In this document: positions 6,492 to 6,496 of the stretch, piece after piece
Position numbering within the stretch: the first letter of the stretch is position 1
How the letters are laid out: each line of letters begins with the position of its first letter
NCBI GenBank assembly: GCA_016293155.1
Contig: JAEDEU010000085.1
Span: forward strand, 1 to 6,496
Reading direction: 5' to 3'
DNA: 6,496 nt
Origin: Clostridiaceae bacterium
GTDB taxonomy: Bacteria; Bacillota; Clostridia; Oscillospirales; Butyricicoccaceae
The notes under the pieces: generated by a model
Databases searched by the model: none
What the model was told of the DNA's origin: nothing
Seen by the model: the letters and a program-made list of their open reading frames with translations, nothing else
Program-made: the position numbers and the translations under genes

Positions 6492-6496
6492 ATTCC

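Noticed and set aside
1..6496. CRISPR array, tRNA/rRNA, insertion sequence, att site or oriT
   Set aside because: Coding sequence fills nearly the whole window. No spaced direct repeats, RNA-gene motifs, transposase or integrase residues, or recombination-site repeats were seen.

Overview
The window is part of the conjugation (type IV secretion, T4SS) operon of an integrative and conjugative element. The host is probably a gut Clostridia/Firmicutes bacterium. Three things point there: moderately high GC, near-perfect AAGGAGGT ribosome binding sites, and a gene set typical of clostridial conjugative transposons (Maff2, TrbL/VirB6-like, PrgI, VirB4-like, CD1108 family). Species cannot be read from the sequence. 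No integrase, relaxase, coupling protein, att site or cargo gene lies in the window, so it sits inside the transfer module rather than at an element boundary.

Everything real is on the minus strand, so the operon reads from high to low coordinates. It starts with a 71-aa two-helix Maff2 protein (6491-6276), a possible pilin or channel subunit. An 87-nt gap with a strong stem-loop follows. Next come a polytopic TrbL/VirB6-like channel protein (6188-5325, TTG start), a PrgI/VirB3-like protein (5309-4911), and a VirB4-family ATPase (4957-2576, TTG start inside the prgI-like gene). A BRO-N/KilAC phage-type antirepressor (2559-1783) comes next. Last is a CD1108-family membrane-anchored NlpC/P60 cell-wall hydrolase (1747 to beyond base 1, almost complete).

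The logic is that of a Gram-positive mating channel. VirB4 supplies ATP-driven assembly or transport energy, PrgI and TrbL form the inner-membrane channel, Maff2 is a candidate pilin-like subunit, and the NlpC/P60 enzyme opens peptidoglycan. Apart from Maff2 and the antirepressor, the order parallels prgH-prgI-prgJ-prgK of enterococcal pCF10. The odd member is the phage-type antirepressor between the ATPase and the hydrolase. It shares the operon spacing and has its own ribosome binding site. Genes are 15-35 nt apart or overlap, apart from the 87-nt gap, which fits one polycistronic mRNA. No promoter or clear intrinsic terminator was found. The long plus-strand reading frames are antisense shadows lying exactly in codon register with the minus-strand genes.
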